A stretch of DNA of 64,000 bases, from NCBI GenBank assembly GCA_963556195.1, contig OY744537.1, positions 19,443,274-19,507,273 of the forward strand. The letters run 5' to 3'. Shown piece by piece: positions 25,701 through 39,001 of the stretch (its first letter is position 1; each line of letters opens with the position of its first letter). The DNA is from Sepiola atlantica (lineage: Eukaryota; Mollusca; Cephalopoda; Sepiida; Sepiolidae). Under the pieces are notes generated by a model. That model had not been told where the DNA came from. It saw only the letters and a list, made by a program, of their open reading frames with translations, and ran no database searches. A program made the position numbers and the translations under genes.

Positions 25701-28700
25701 TTTTTGTAAAAAATGCTGATTTCTAACCAACTCCCCATCTCAGAGGTGGGTCGTCACCTAAAATAAAACCGACTAACTTTGAAACAACAACAACGACAAA
25801 AGTAGGCCGACTTTTCACTTTTGATGAAAATGCATTTTTTTACAACATCAACATTTTTTTCACACTTAAAAGTCTGCCTGTGTGTCCTACATGAACGATT
25901 TAATTTTGGTGGTCAGCAACAATTTCACTAATGGTAGACGGTTATACTTCCTGTATTTTTCTGAAGGTAGACAACAGATTTGTATAGGTAACACTTCTTA
26001 AACAGTGTGTGTGTATGTGTTCCTACACTTGGATTTGTAGCAATTACATGAGAAAATATCTATTTTCTTTTATACTTACACACAATTCCTTGCATAATAA
26101 TAAGTTGTGATTAGATTGGCAAAAACAGGCACCTCTAAACTAGTGCATTGATACACAGACGATTAGGACATCACGACACATGCACACTTGCAGTTTTGTC
26201 TAATTTCCCCCCAAAGTTGGATGCACATCAAATACAACAGTTCGAGCTGAGATGTGAATCTGACAGGACATTGTATTTCCTTCCTCGTCTCCCGCCAATT
26301 CCTGTTCATACTCAAGATCAACTCGAACTATATTATAGTCCTACTATAAAGCCGACCAATCAAGCAACTTGAATTACATGTTTACGTTCCTGTATCCATA
26401 TATCCAAATAAAAAATTGATTTAGATTATGTTAGAGATGACGTACATGTTTTCCTTCGAACTCTGGTGACCCTTTCCTTATTCAAGTCAGATACATACAG
26501 ACACGGCCACCCCAAAAAATGTCTCGACACTCTGAACCAACAACACCTCCACATTCAGCATTTCTGATTTTTAAACAATTCTAATCACAACTAGAAAGCT
26601 GTCTTCTATTTAACCCTACCCAAGAGAAAAAGAAGATATAGAATTATGTCTTTTGCATAAACGGTTTCAACAAGAAATTAAACTTAGCCCACAGATGTCA
26701 TTTTCTATGTTGTTTACTACTTAAACTGTTCACACCTTATCTTCTATATTTGTATATGACTACACTTTCTGATGTATCTTCAAATGCATCCATTTAAATC
26801 AAACAGGCATATATTATTATTTGTTTTATTATTCTTCGATGGCATCATATCAGACTTCCATTTGCAACCTGACAGTACATGGCATTAGCCTCTTCTCCAT
26901 ATGGAAAGCTAGAAGGGACAATGGTGTCTAGATTTGTTTTATGTCTTCCATTTATTCAATAATCTTTTTGAAGCAAGAAATACAACTTTTGATAGTCACA
27001 AATTCTTTTTCCATTTTTTTTTTAAATATTGCCTGAAATTTTAAACTTTAAAAAAATTATTTTTAGCTAGAAATTATCATAAACCAATAACATCTATTTG
27101 TCAATAAACACTTGTCATAAACCATCCTTATAAGTTTATAACCCGTATCTTAGAGTGGCTCTTAACCTTGATAAGTGGTGACTCATAAAAATAAAAGATT
27201 GTTACATTCAAATTCAAATACACCAAACAAAAGTCAAACAAAACTTTCAGTACATTTAAAAAAAAGGAAATTAAATTTGCACACAAAATTGTGAATTAGT
27301 CAAAACAAAGTTGCATCATAAACCTAGTCGGAGTCATTTCACTTATCCGGTACTACCCGGAATCTGGATTAAAGTGTAGTATGTTTTCTGCTCGGTCTAA
27401 AGAGGCCATCCTGCCAGGTATTACCTCCTCCGAAAAGAAGGGAGATGGATTTATTGTACATGTTCAGAGTGGGAGCTGGATTCCCACTATAAACTGACTT
27501 TGTCACTGTGGGAGGTAGGTAAACAAACTATATGTCCTTCTGACTAGAATTAAAGTGTAGTATCTGTCAACAAGGAGACGGCTCACATCGATTTAAAGCA
27601 GTTAGTGTCGTTGGATATCTCATATGTGACTGAAAACATTGGCCCATCGTGGTGTTTTTCGTGATCATGCCGTAGTCAGAATGGTAGTGTGGATGATGCG
27701 TCTGAGGGGATTTTATGTGGTTGAATATTTCTGAACAGGATCTGATTTCATTCTTCAAGCATAAGCTTATGGTTAAAATTAGATGTAATAGAAAGAGATT
27801 ATATCCCACGGAATTAAACAATAGGTGGATACAAGTTGCAAGCTTGTGCATACAATAGGGAGTCATGTGTAAGTACGTGTTCCTGTCTGAGCACAGTGCA
27901 CGTGCGTCTCAGAACTGTTGGACCCCAGCTCGGTTAAGGGAGCCTCTTAACTAATTAAGTGAAGAAGCCCTATCTCTGCTGAAGTGAAAGTCATGGATAA
28001 ATGATGAAAGAGAAAAAAGAACAGTTCTTGGACGAATGGTTCAGAATGTATCTAATTAAGAGTAGGATAGACAAAGGATGACCAATGATGACCCCACTCA
28101 TCACACTTTTGAGGGCCTTGTGTCTAATTTTAAAAAATCATATCACTATTCTTTTAGCAAATAAATAATTCAAAGTGTAGTATCTGTTCTGTGCTAAGTT
28201 AGAGGAGAAGATGGGGGGTCATTCCAGACTAATGCAATTTTTATTTTTGTCCCAGTCCGAGATCTGGATTTCTCCCAGATTAAACTGATCTTGCGTCACA
28301 CCCATCTCTTGTGAGGAGGCGGTAAATATAGATCACGTCAACCCTTTATTGTCTAATCGCAAACCAAAATAATGGGGGAAATAAAATATTTTATTGAGAG
28401 TTGATTCTATCACAATTACATGTCAATAACATTTCTTTGTAGAGCATCATAGATATTGATTTAAATATCTTCACCCTTTCACCATCAACAACTGTCAGGA
28501 AGTTGTTCAACTTACACGCTTAACAATTCTACTGAACCAAATGTTACTATGATCATTAATGCTGACTCTTCTAACAAATCTTATCTGGATATCTACATAA
28601 AATAAAAGCCAATGTGTGTGTTGAGATTCTGAAAAAGTGTTTTACATGGTAGTGAATTTAACATTGGTTGAGACTATAATACCAGCGATGACCAGTATGT

Positions 28701-31700
28701 TAATATCATCCATTTAAATGGTTCTCACTTTGTCTGCAATAGTAATCGATTTGACCATTGTAGTTTAGCATAATGAAAGTGACATTCATATTTATTAAAA
28801 CGAAAGAAAAAAAAAATCCATTCTATGTTTAAAATGGATGAAAAACAATTTCACATTCTATTTGGGGACACCATAATAATTATTATTATGATGGCTATAT
28901 TTTAATGATTTGGTTGTTTACTCCAATGAATTTTTTACTCATTAATATTTTTTTTATTATTATCATTAGCTATTTCGGCTGAAAACTTAAGTTCCATAGG
29001 GACAAGTTTTAAAGTCTGTATGAAGTGCAGTTTTTAAGTTTATGAAAAATTTTTTTTTTTTCGAATGCAATATAAATCCAGCAATTAATAAGTTTATTTA
29101 AAAAAAAATGTTTAGCATGTGGTTGAATATTACTTACCTTGATTTTCTCCATAACAGATCGAGTAATTCCAGCTTTAGCACCCACAGGAGTGGCTTTGCC
29201 TGAAAATAATATGAATTCATTTCATCCATTTTGTTAGATGATCAAATAAGTACATCTAACATTTAAGCTGAATTTGCATTTTAAAACAAAGTATATCTAT
29301 GTACTACTAAATCTTTGTCATGGATTTTGCTTGTTTCTCTCTGTGCACACTTGATGATGTCATCAAATGATGACATCACTAAAGGATGAAACCATTCATT
29401 AAAACAGAAATGGGGAATAACCAGGCACAGTGGATAACAATCATTTGGTGATAACATCATCCATAAAATCAGAGAGAGGAGAAGGAAGAGATCCTTTATC
29501 TAGACAAGCATCTAAACCCGTGTGTGTCTAGTTATTATACTAAAGCTGAGTGTGTCAATTAATAACACAAAATACATACTAAAATAATTCTTAGTTCTGA
29601 GATTGAATTAGGTTTGAATAAAAAATTACATTTCAATTCTTCTAATTAGCTGTAATTTATAAATAATTGAACAAATCACTGAGCCATCACTTAGTTATAT
29701 ATGTATTTTTCTTACCCTTTCTCACTGTTGATTCAACTACTTTCTAATGTCTCTAAGAATTTAGAGAAAAGGTAACTTTTTTCAGTGTTGCTTCTTAATT
29801 GCTTTATTTTGCCATCTGATTTACATAGTGTGTTCATATTAGTGTTGGAACGATTAATTGGAATCGGAAAAATCAGAACTTTTCTGGGTATCAGAATCGG
29901 TATCAGAAAAACCTAATTTCTGATTCCAAAAACGATTCGTTAAAAAAACCAAAAAAACTTGATTTTCCATTGCTGGTACTCATGATAAAATGATAAATAT
30001 TTATTGTTTTTAAACTACCAGTAAAATTAAAACCTATACATCATAATAACATAAAAAATATGATGTAATTTCTTTTTTACTTGTGAAAAAAAAAATGAAA
30101 TGTGGGCCTTTGTCCATTACTTCAGCATTGGCAAACCTGAGAAAAGGTGGCCAAAATGTGTGAAAAAAAAACAAACTTAAAACATTTTTAAAGGCTTGAT
30201 TGAATTAGGTATAAATGAATTTGTGAATTTAAAGATTTTCACGGCTCTATGCAAGACCACACTTGGCATCAGTATTTCTTTGATTTTGAATTACATGTCT
30301 GTTAACTGGTTGTAAAAATAATCTAAATATATAAAAGGTTGATGGTGGAGATAGAAAGCAATAAAATCAAAGACTAATAATTAAAATGATTCTTGGTTAT
30401 TAATATTATTGAAACCGTTTTGTCAGTTCAGTTCATTTTCTTTCTACTGACAAAACACAAATACAAAAACTATGTGAAAGAAAATAAAAATTTGTTTACC
30501 AACATAAAAATGTATGTGCGTGTTTAAAAAAAAAAACTATTTGAAAAAAATTTAAAATGTATTTTATGAATTAAAAAATAATTACTGACATGATTTTACT
30601 AATTCTTGTTTCATATTTAAACTTATTTTAATGTAACGAAGAAGTTAAGTAGATTCTTTTACTATATAAAAATTTATAAGTATTATTATTAATATTATTA
30701 TTGTAGATGAAAATCCTAAGCTAAATTCCCCCCCTCCCCAACAAAAATGTAGTTAGCTAGGAAACAGCCCTGTGGTATTTTGTTCCACAGACAGGTAGTT
30801 TTTGGAAAGAAACTTTGCTCATGGAAGTTCCGTTTAGTTTTAGGTACACAGAGGAAGAAAGGGGAATTCTTGACAGTGGTTGTAGAAAGACGAGTTTTGT
30901 TGTGAAGGTTTTACAGAGGGAACCAGAGATTGGAGCTCAGTCGAGCACTTACCATGAAAATAACGACAGTAGAAAAAAACGAGCAACTTCTCTTCTGTGA
31001 GCAGTAGAATGATCCAACCATTTTTCCAGCGACCTTAACAACAGATTTGATGTAAGTCTTCCATTTCAGGTCTGGAGTGAAGATCAGTCCTAGAAGCTTA
31101 TCGAAGCAGGGGGGCGGGCTTCCTCAAGGAGAAGTACATTTATTTTAATTGGAGCAAAGTGAGAATCCGAGCGTTGGTGATGAAAAGAAAAGAAGCATGG
31201 TTCTAGTCATATTAAAAGTAACCAGCCACCCTTTTCTCCATTGTACGAGGTGCTCCAGGTTGGAAGAGAAAGAATCAGAAAGATCTTGATCATTAATGTT
31301 CTTCGAAGTGTCGCCATAGATGGCCGTGTCATCTGCATAAATGTCAACAAATGATCAGTGATGGAGATCAGGAAGGGAGTTGAGGCACGCCGGCATTGAT
31401 ACTATGTGCCTATCAAAGACGACTTTTATAAACCGATCAGAGAGAAAGGATTTGATGGTTGAGAAGACATTTCCAGATTTCCATAGCTAGCAAGCTTGTG
31501 AAGTAAACCCTTGTGCCAAACCCTATCAAAAGCCTTTGATATGTCAAGAGCTATTGCTCTAGAAACGAAGCCTCAATCAATAGATTCACTGATCCTGTGT
31601 GATATTACAGTCAGTGTATCAGCTGTTGATCTTGCAGGACGAAATCCATATTGCTTGTCACTGAGTAGATTGTTTTTGCTCAGTTGGTTGACAACTTCTT

Positions 31701-34700
31701 GATTCATTACTGATTCAAACAACTTACTTATGACACAGAGGAGACTGATTGGTCTGTACTGAGATGCAGAAGACCAATCTCCAGTATTTTTAACTACTGG
31801 GCAGACTGACAAAGTTTTCCAAGGTGATGGGAAGCAACAATTGAACAGGTTTGTAAGAATAGGAGCTAGTTCCGGTTGCAGCTTCTTAAGCATTATGATT
31901 AGAATGTTGTCAGGATCAATTGTCTTGCTGGTATCAAGGTTCTAGACAAGTTTAGCAACATCCCGAACAGATATATGGATGCCACCTAGAGTGTTTACAG
32001 TCATAGGGATACAAATTCAGGCGGTAGGTGACCCTCATCGCAAAAGGTGTAATTTCATGCAAAGTTTGGCTTTATCGGATGCTGAGGAAATCACCTTTGG
32101 TCCATTGATGATGGTTGGAATAGAGGTTTTACATCTGTTCAGAACCCGGTTTGTTATTTGTCAAAATTCATGAGAACCAAACCTCTGCTCAGCCACTCTA
32201 GATTTAATAGATTCAGCATACGACTCTCTCACGTTTTCTATAAGCCTTTTGCAATGGTTGCTGGTAGTTCTAAAGACGGCTTTGGTTTCAGAGCATCTAT
32301 TTAATGAAATAGATGCTCTGAAACCAAAGCCGTCTTTAAAACAATTAGTTTTTCTGCGTTCATTCTAAGCCTGATTTTGAGACCAAGATTGACAACCAAT
32401 TATAACAATGTTCTATTATAAAATTATTGTATATATGACCCCCCCCCCCCCAAAAAAAAGCCCAAACTTTTTCAGTGATTGTATTAGTAATACATGTAAA
32501 CATGCACAAGTGGGGTGCATAGTTGCAATATATGCAGACAATAGGTCTGTAGTGGGAGAAATATTTAGCTTAGAGAAGAAAGACCATCAAAGAAATGGGC
32601 TAACTTTTGAAATAGTAATGTCTCCTTGGATACGAGGTTCCATGCTGTGATTATGAGCCACTTGAGTCTTGGCAAATTTAATGCCTCTCCATATACAAGA
32701 CATCCTGGGGAGTAAATTTTTTATGTTCATAGATAAACTGGCCCATGATTTTCAAGTACGTGTCTGGGTGGTCTACCACAAATGACAATAATATCTGTAT
32801 ATATTCCAGCAGGATGGGTAGAGGAGGTCAGTTCGGTTTCTGTGGTTCTCAGGGACAGATGACCTGTTTGGGTTTAGTTGGACTTATGTTTTGATTCTGA
32901 TTGCAAGTCTATCATTCAGTGGAGTGGTATCATTGTAATTTTAAAAAATAAAACTTTGTGGCTTGTTTTAAACTGGAGTTGTGATTTTGTTTTGAGTGAG
33001 AATCTTTCTGTTACAGTAGGGGTGGGACGTATGAATGGATATAGATGGTTAAATCTGATACAGTACTGTAATTTAGGACCATTTTCAGGCTGTAAAAGGG
33101 TTTTTATGAATGTAGAATAGCCAAAAACTAGTGAAAAATAGCCAAAATTTCCCCAAATCCTCTGTTAAGCTACCTAATTGGTTCCCAAGCCTCTACAATG
33201 GTTATGCGTGGCTGTAGATAGTTGAAACTGACAAGACACTAAGGTTTAAACCAGTTTTGAGGTTTTATGAGCCCCCCAAGGTAGAAATGGGGTCAATTTC
33301 AGCCAAAATGGTTAAAAATGCACCACAAACTACGTATCCAAATGACACCGCTGGAATCATATAAACTAAATAGTGGATAATGCAGTCAATTTAATAAAAC
33401 ATCCTTAATGGCTATGAAATGTCATGAAATAGTCAATTGAAGTTGTGGAAATCCATGGGGAACTGCACAGGAGATCAGCCAATTACTTGTACATCGACTG
33501 AAATAAACCTTCAATGATTTCCCAATTCTCGACTTCGAACTTGGTTTGGCGTGTACTCATGTCCCAAGCACCAAGCATATTGCATGGAATGATCTATCTG
33601 GGGGTATCTCCATGAACGCCTTGCAGAATCACGATTGAAACATTCCAGATACTCCACCATGTAGTTGTTCTCATCAACCTTTTTTCTAGTCATTCCGATG
33701 TACCAATTTCTTCCAAGTGGAGTGTCCCAAACTGCAACACAAGGTTCATTCAGAGGAATATCATCAGACTCTTCTAGGATTTCAACATCTTCCTCAGTAT
33801 CAACGCTCACATTATTATCATTATCTGTCGTGCAAGAAAGCAGAATGGAGTTTTCATCTGGAAATAAAACTTCTTCGTCTGCATCTTCATCATGGTCACC
33901 AGAAAGAAGAATTCCCAAATTTATTTTCATCTCTCTGTCACTCATTCCATTTACCCTGTACAGCTCTGGGTTCTCCTGGAAATCGTGCTTGCAAATCAGT
34001 TTACGAAACAATAGTTCATTCCTCAGCATCGTTTTTTTCGTTTTCTCATTTTGTTTTTCTTTCAGTGCTCTCTCAACCTCTTCTACTGAGGCAAAGGGAC
34101 CACTATGCTCTTTGCATTTGCTAAGAAGAATTGCTGACCTCTCCTTTGAGTGGATAGCTTTTCGGCGCTTTTCTGCAAGCTTTACCTTCGTGATCTCCTG
34201 TTGAACTTCGAACCATTTTTGTTCTTCGACATCAAGCAACTTAGCTATGGCTCTGGTTTCTTTTTCAATTGATGATATGTTTGTCTGGTACAGCGTCATA
34301 TCGTCTTTTATACCACTGGCGGTGAATTTTCGATTGGAGCATGCTGCAGCATGGATGGCAAGTTTATCCATACGTGACAAATCTCGTTCACATAAAAGAG
34401 GCTTGGGAACAAATTAGGTTGCTTAACGGAGGATTTTGGCTAATTTGGGCTATTTTTCACTAGTTTTTGGCTATTTTACATTCATGAAAACCCTTTCACA
34501 GCCTAAAAATGGCCCTAAATTAAAGTATTATATCAGATTTAACCATCTATATCCATTCATAGCTTTTGAGGATGTTTTAGGACCTGCAATGTCGCATGAA
34601 ACCACTTTTTCACCGAAAAATGATGGATTTTGAGTCTTGTGGAGCCTTAACGGCTATTTTTGGCCTGCACCTTCTGAATTTTGCCAAATTTTCAAAATGT

Positions 34701-37700
34701 TTGATTGTTTAGTGTTATTTATGTATAAATGAACACAAAAAAATACTACTCGCATGAATCTGAAATTTTCACCCATTACGTCCCACTCCTAGTTACAGCA
34801 CTGACTGAGACCACACACTTGACACTGCGACTGGTGTTTGAATTGCGCAGTGAATTCAGATGAAGACAACAAGTGGACACACACAGATGCACATTCACAT
34901 AGATAGCTAAAGCGAATCTTCATAACTTGAAAATACATTGCTTCCACTTGTATTATAAAATATGCTAGTGAAAAAGTAAAAAAAAAAATATGGATTATGA
35001 AATAGCATTCTTTTTTATGGATAATAATGACAATCATTTTTATAAATAATTAGAAAGCACATCCGGTGTTGCCCAGAAATGAATGAGGACTCCTGTATAC
35101 TCCTGCTTCCAGCCCTGAATCCCATATTATTTTTATTCATCTTTGTTTAATTTCTCTGATTTTTAATTTTCAAGTTATAAACAAAATAAAATAAAGTAAA
35201 CTGTCATCTTTTCTGTTTATGGACCTCTGGTATGAATTCAGATCCTACAAAATCATTGTAAAACTCGTTAATAAAAAGTTAATACCACCATTGGATTTCT
35301 CGTAATATTTTTAATCGGTGAAAAGCTGTGCTTGACCTAGGTATAGAACTTTATTTTCAATTGCATCGCCGGATGGAGACAGACAGACAGAAATATAATA
35401 GAGAAGATTTGATTTTACTAGATTTTTCAGATTTGTTCAAGAACTTTTCCGAGAACTTAGTTATACTCTCTCTTTTACCTGGTGTAGATGAGTATTTCAG
35501 TTTATATTTTAAAATATTGTTAAGTAAAAACCTTTCTTTATTTTTTTATCAAATCCTTACCTTTTTGTACATGTGTTCTTCTGACTGCATTTATAAAGGA
35601 AGACTTGCCAATATTAGGCACACCAATCACCATTACATTGTACTCTGAAAGCTGCAAAGATATTGTAAAATAACCTTTAAAATGATAAAAGATAAACACT
35701 TTATTGTGACCAAAGTGTTCGCAAGGCCACTTCTATAAGGTGAATATTTATATCAAATCTTAAGTAAAGAAATCACAAATTATGTTTTATGTAATATCAA
35801 AAAAATTTGATAAAGATTTGAAGTCACTTTTAATGCCTAATGAAATGACTGAAATTAGAATTTTAAGATTATGTAAAGTTTTTAGTGTTTCGAAAATTTT
35901 GAGCTGAGGATTAATAATTTGTATTATTTATGCTCACTTTGGTTGTTAATTTCACAACGTTTTGGCCGATGTAACCTGAAGAAGGTCAGAAGTTACATCA
36001 GCCGAAACGTTGTGAAAATAACAACCAAGATGTGAATAACAATCTGGATAATCCAAAGTGTTAAGTATTTTTGAATTTGTGGAACTGGAATATTTGTATT
36101 ACCGTTTTAAAGACAAGAGGCATAAATAAACATTGAGTAAGAATTTAAGTTGTTCAGAAAGAAATGTTTTAAAACATTAAGCTGAATAATGACTAACATT
36201 ATTAAAAGAACTTCCTCATATTGCGTCAACTATTCAAGTTAAGCATGCAGTTTTCATCATTTTACAGGTTTTAAAGTCATTTAGACCAAGGGCTCTCAAT
36301 TTTTTCATGGCCATACTTCATATCAGGATCTCTAAGTTTATGACTTATGTTAAAAGGATTTTTTTTGTGTGTAATCAGATTTCTTGGTTTTATTCCTTTA
36401 AATACTGAGTAAACTAAATATTTCTAAAAAAATAAAAATCGTATCTTATTTTTGGAAGACTTTTCTAGCTCTTGATAATTTGAATATAATTATGGCTCTA
36501 AAAAAATCTAATTCAAATTGTAGATACACATGTGGTTAGTTGACTGGTTGGTGGGTTTTACAGCACGTCAGCCCTTGTTGGATTATTTTAGGCTGGACCA
36601 CTATTTAACAAAAATTATGTAGTCATTACTATAACCTATTAGAGAGACCTGCTTTTTTCTTTTTTTTAGATAGTCCTTGATATTACTGAAGTTTCTGTAC
36701 TATAGAAGGACATGCTTTATCGTAAGTTTTTACTACATATAGTGCCACATTTGAATTTTAATGAAAAAAACAAAATAAACATTGCACAATGCCTTTCCTT
36801 TTTTTCATTAAAAGCACTAAAAGCAATTTAAAATATAAATCATTTAAAAATAGTATACAAGTCGTTTTTTTTTTTTAAGTGTGTGGTTATTATTCAAGAA
36901 AATAAATCTGAACTAGAAGACAGAATGATTTAAACTTAACTCTAAATGAAAATTCAACTGTTGTGAATAACTGTAAATTTATGTTACTTTTTTGCTTGTT
37001 CACACTTTGAGTTAGACTCAGATGAGGGGAGATAAGTGTGATAAGCCGGAGAAAAGACTGCAAGGGGAGGTAAGAAGGTATGGAAGTATAAAGTGCAAAA
37101 TTTCTCTGCGTTCCGGTTATCAGATTGACTTCACTCAAGAAGCTTGGCAGATAACTGCCGCTCAAATTTAAAGAAAATCAAAGAAGTTATCGGTTTCAGG
37201 TGTCTTCTGCATAACAATAACAACCAAATCCTTGATTTGTTTTAAGACAGCCACGGGCGTTTCAGCCTGAAACCCTAAAAATGGTGTCCGTTTCGGGTTG
37301 ATAGGGTTAAGAATAATAATCATATTCATCTTTATTCGGTTAGTAGGTTTTAGTATTATTGAATTTTGCAATCAGATTTTAAAATTAATGCTTATTTGAA
37401 TATGTTAATTGTATATAATTCCTCTATGTTCTTGCTAGTAAAGTCAATCCACTAGCAGGAATGTAGAGGAATTTTGCTATAAAAATGGTATATGATGATG
37501 ATGATGATGCTGATATATCATCTTTAAGAGCAAAATTCCTCTACGTTCCTGCTAGTGGATTGACTTGTAGCGGTCATAAACAGACCTATTTTCTTTCTCC
37601 AAAAAATGTCTTCATTGAGTGAGCTGGTCACACACTGCCCAATCAGCCTGCAGGGCGCATGGATTCCTTCTATCAGCTGAAGAACTACTTCAGTCCCTTT

Positions 37701-38943
37701 CGGAATCACAGGCGGTCGGCAGAGAGACCCCTGAAAGCAACGAGGAAACACTTCTCTCTCTCTCTCTCTCCTGCCCCTGTCCACTGGACGTGCCAGCAAC
37801 TACCATCTTCACCTGAAAGATAATTGCTGACAGACCTCCGACAGCTCTAAGAACGTCCCACTTTCCTCTTCCTCAGCCACCGCATTCCAGTATCTATTTG
37901 TGAGGAAAATAAAAAGGAGAAGTTTTGATTTTTAGAAGAATCAGATGGAATAATACGGATGAACTTATTGATACTAGGGCATGACGTGACCAGCCGACTG
38001 ATCGGATCGGCCTCTCCTACTTCCTGTCCTGCAGAAGTAAGGCCCAAAGTGGATTGTTGCAAGTCACCAGGCCAAAGTATGCTCAGCCACCAGGATCCCA
38101 TCCTTAAGCATCACGGGTCGACACACACGGCCTACAGGTGGCCCCATTTTTGGGGTGGGTGGGTGGGCGGGTTACTCTTCTGCATGGAGTTGCAGTCAGC
38201 AAATTTGTGGCCCCACCGACAGGGTGGGAATTAAGAGAGAGTTGTGAAAGATTTCCCTAAAGCCCAGAAGCACGAAAAGAAGGTGATGCATAGTCAGCAA
38301 ATTGACGAGATGCACCAGAAACAGCGACGTATCTGCCCAACATTGGCCAACAGAAAAGGGCGAACCCTTCTGCATGGCGATACTCAATCACACGTTGAGC
38401 ATATTACATTAAGGAAGCTTAAGGATTCGGCCTATGAAATTCTGCCTCACTCATTGCTGACTGACTGACACTTCTTCAAGAAGAAAATCTTCAAAGAAGT
38501 CCCAAACATCAGAATTTTACGTAAAAACTAATTCTGGCATGGCAAAATAGTTGTTGATTGAAATGGTTACTAGTTTGCTCAATAAAACTGATTTATATGC
38601 ATTTGAAGTTAAATCTAAGTCAACATCAAGTTGTTGATTCTTACACTTGCAAAACATGAGGTAGAGTATGCATCTCAAAAACGAGCTTGGCATAATAGAT
38701 GTCATGCTAACCAAAATACAATTCATCGGTACAATGTGCATCTTCAATACTCCTGCACACTTGTGACGGTGGCTTTATATATATATATGAAAAAATGCTG
38801 CTTAAATACACTATATATATGTGTATTTAAGCAGCATTTTTTCATTTAAGCAAACATTGTTAAAAATAACAGAATTTTTTTGTTAAAAAAAATGAATGTA
38901 TGTTCTATATGTATCACAAACGTTTTTAACAATGTTTGCTTAA

Positions 38944-39001
<58 letters not shown>

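Larger units (their letters stand above)
35652..38240. other. MTG1 intron with inverted repeats, no gene
   Basis: It contains the hairpins at 35939-36027 and 37441-37566. 37600-38240 is GC-richer and unassigned. Confidence 0.4.

Noticed and set aside
33665..34204. 179-codon plus-strand frame
   Set aside because: Antisense to the 289-codon transposon ORF; serine/phenylalanine-rich, as expected for the complement of a Glu/Lys-rich gene.
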